Source of the DNA: Bacteroidales bacterium
Lineage (GTDB): Bacteria > Bacteroidota > Bacteroidia > Bacteroidales > DTU049
DNA: 5,049 nt
Assembly: GCA_030017935.1 (NCBI GenBank)
Contig: JASEGF010000161.1
Coordinates: 1 to 5,049 of the forward strand
Reading direction: 5' to 3'
Shown: positions 4,789-5,049 of the stretch, piece after piece
Layout: every line of letters starts with the position of its first letter
Numbering within the stretch: the first letter of the stretch is position 1
Made by a program: the position numbers and the translations under genes
The notes under the pieces: generated by a model
Seen by the model: the letters and a program-made list of their open reading frames with translations, nothing else
The model's database searches: none
What the model was told of the DNA's origin: nothing

Positions 4789-5049
4789 TTATTGTTTGTA
4801 TATTATTTTACGAACATATTTCTGTTGATCTATTTCTAAGATAACAAAGTATATACCTTGTTTAAATCCTGATAAATTAAAATCTCCATTTTCACTGAAA
4901 TAACCTCTTATTAAGTTATTTGTAATGAAATTTAATGGTGCATAATTTATGCTACCTAATTTATCTGTATCATTTAGATTATTACCCCATAAAAAATATG
5001 CTTTATCTTGACAATATGTATTAGATAAACTAAAAATGTTGATAATGAT
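4789..5049 (-). CDS. Short secreted protein with T9SS-type tail (partial)
   Basis: The reading frame is open from the window edge to TAA at 4789-4791, giving 86 residues with the start codon missing. The visible beginning, IIINIFSLSNTYCQ, looks like the end of a signal peptide, so only a few residues should be missing. The mature part of about 72 residues starts DKAYFLWGNN and ends NGDFNLSGFKQGIYFVILEI followed by DQQKYVRKIIYKQ. The latter matches the second half of a type A T9SS sorting domain: sL-kkGiYfv-i, then a basic KII end. T9SS proteins normally have a large passenger domain and a sorting domain of about 70-80 residues. Here the passenger is missing and the domain's first half is shortened or diverged. 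It could be a collapsed gene or a genuine small cargo protein. Confidence 0.7.
   Translation of the reverse strand: MIINIFSLSNTYCQDKAYFLWGNNLNDTDKLGSINYAPLNFITNNLIRGYFSENGDFNLSGFKQGIYFVILEIDQQKYVRKIIYKQ

Overview
The window looks like part of a very AT-rich Bacteroidota (Bacteroidetes) genome. The signs are lipoprotein signal peptides with S-(K/R/H)-(D/E)(D/E) just after the lipid cysteine (the surface-export signal type known from Capnocytophaga and Flavobacterium), small outer-membrane beta-barrels, a tail-fibre-type C-terminus with the EMNAILLKKVEELTLYV signature, the C-terminal half of a type IX secretion (T9SS) sorting domain, and one clear match to the Bacteroidetes -7 promoter element TAnnTTTG. 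I cannot name a genus.

Every gene I can support lies on the minus strand, so transcription runs from high to low coordinates. In that order: (1) 5049-4789, a very short secreted protein ending in a T9SS-type tail, with its start outside the window; (2) 4777-4184, an outer-membrane beta-barrel; (3) a 262-bp gap holding the promoter candidate; (4) 3921-3682, a GTG-started C-terminal piece of a tail-fibre-like protein; (5) 3685-3119, an unknown lipoprotein; (6) 3114-2991, a frameshifted remnant of a small secreted protein; (7) 2994-2422, a second beta-barrel; (8) 2410-2348, a relic copy of the C-terminal coiled coil of item 4; (9) 2351-1764, a third beta-barrel; (10) 1783-1235, 1222-773 and 753-298, three tandem paralogous lipoproteins with an OB-fold-like pattern. 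The last 297 bp (1-297) have no gene and contain a heptamer tandem repeat and short palindromes.

The main unexpected result is the structure of the junctions. Three times (3682-3685, 2991-2994, 2348-2351) an intact signal-peptide gene starts inside the stop codon of a shortened or broken upstream reading frame, each time through ATGA, and each upstream frame ends in ...K-Q-stop. Two of the junctions (3679-3743 and 2345-2409) are copies of one 65-bp sequence with 60 identical positions, including 41 consecutive ones. The region therefore looks like a series of surface-protein genes inserted or exchanged behind the tails of larger secreted proteins, with only the tails left behind.

The genes probably all encode envelope proteins (surface lipoproteins and outer-membrane barrels), and items 4-10 could be one transcript. 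No enzyme, defence system or nucleic-acid-processing gene is recognisable. No individual function is established, and the OB-fold call rests on pattern alone.
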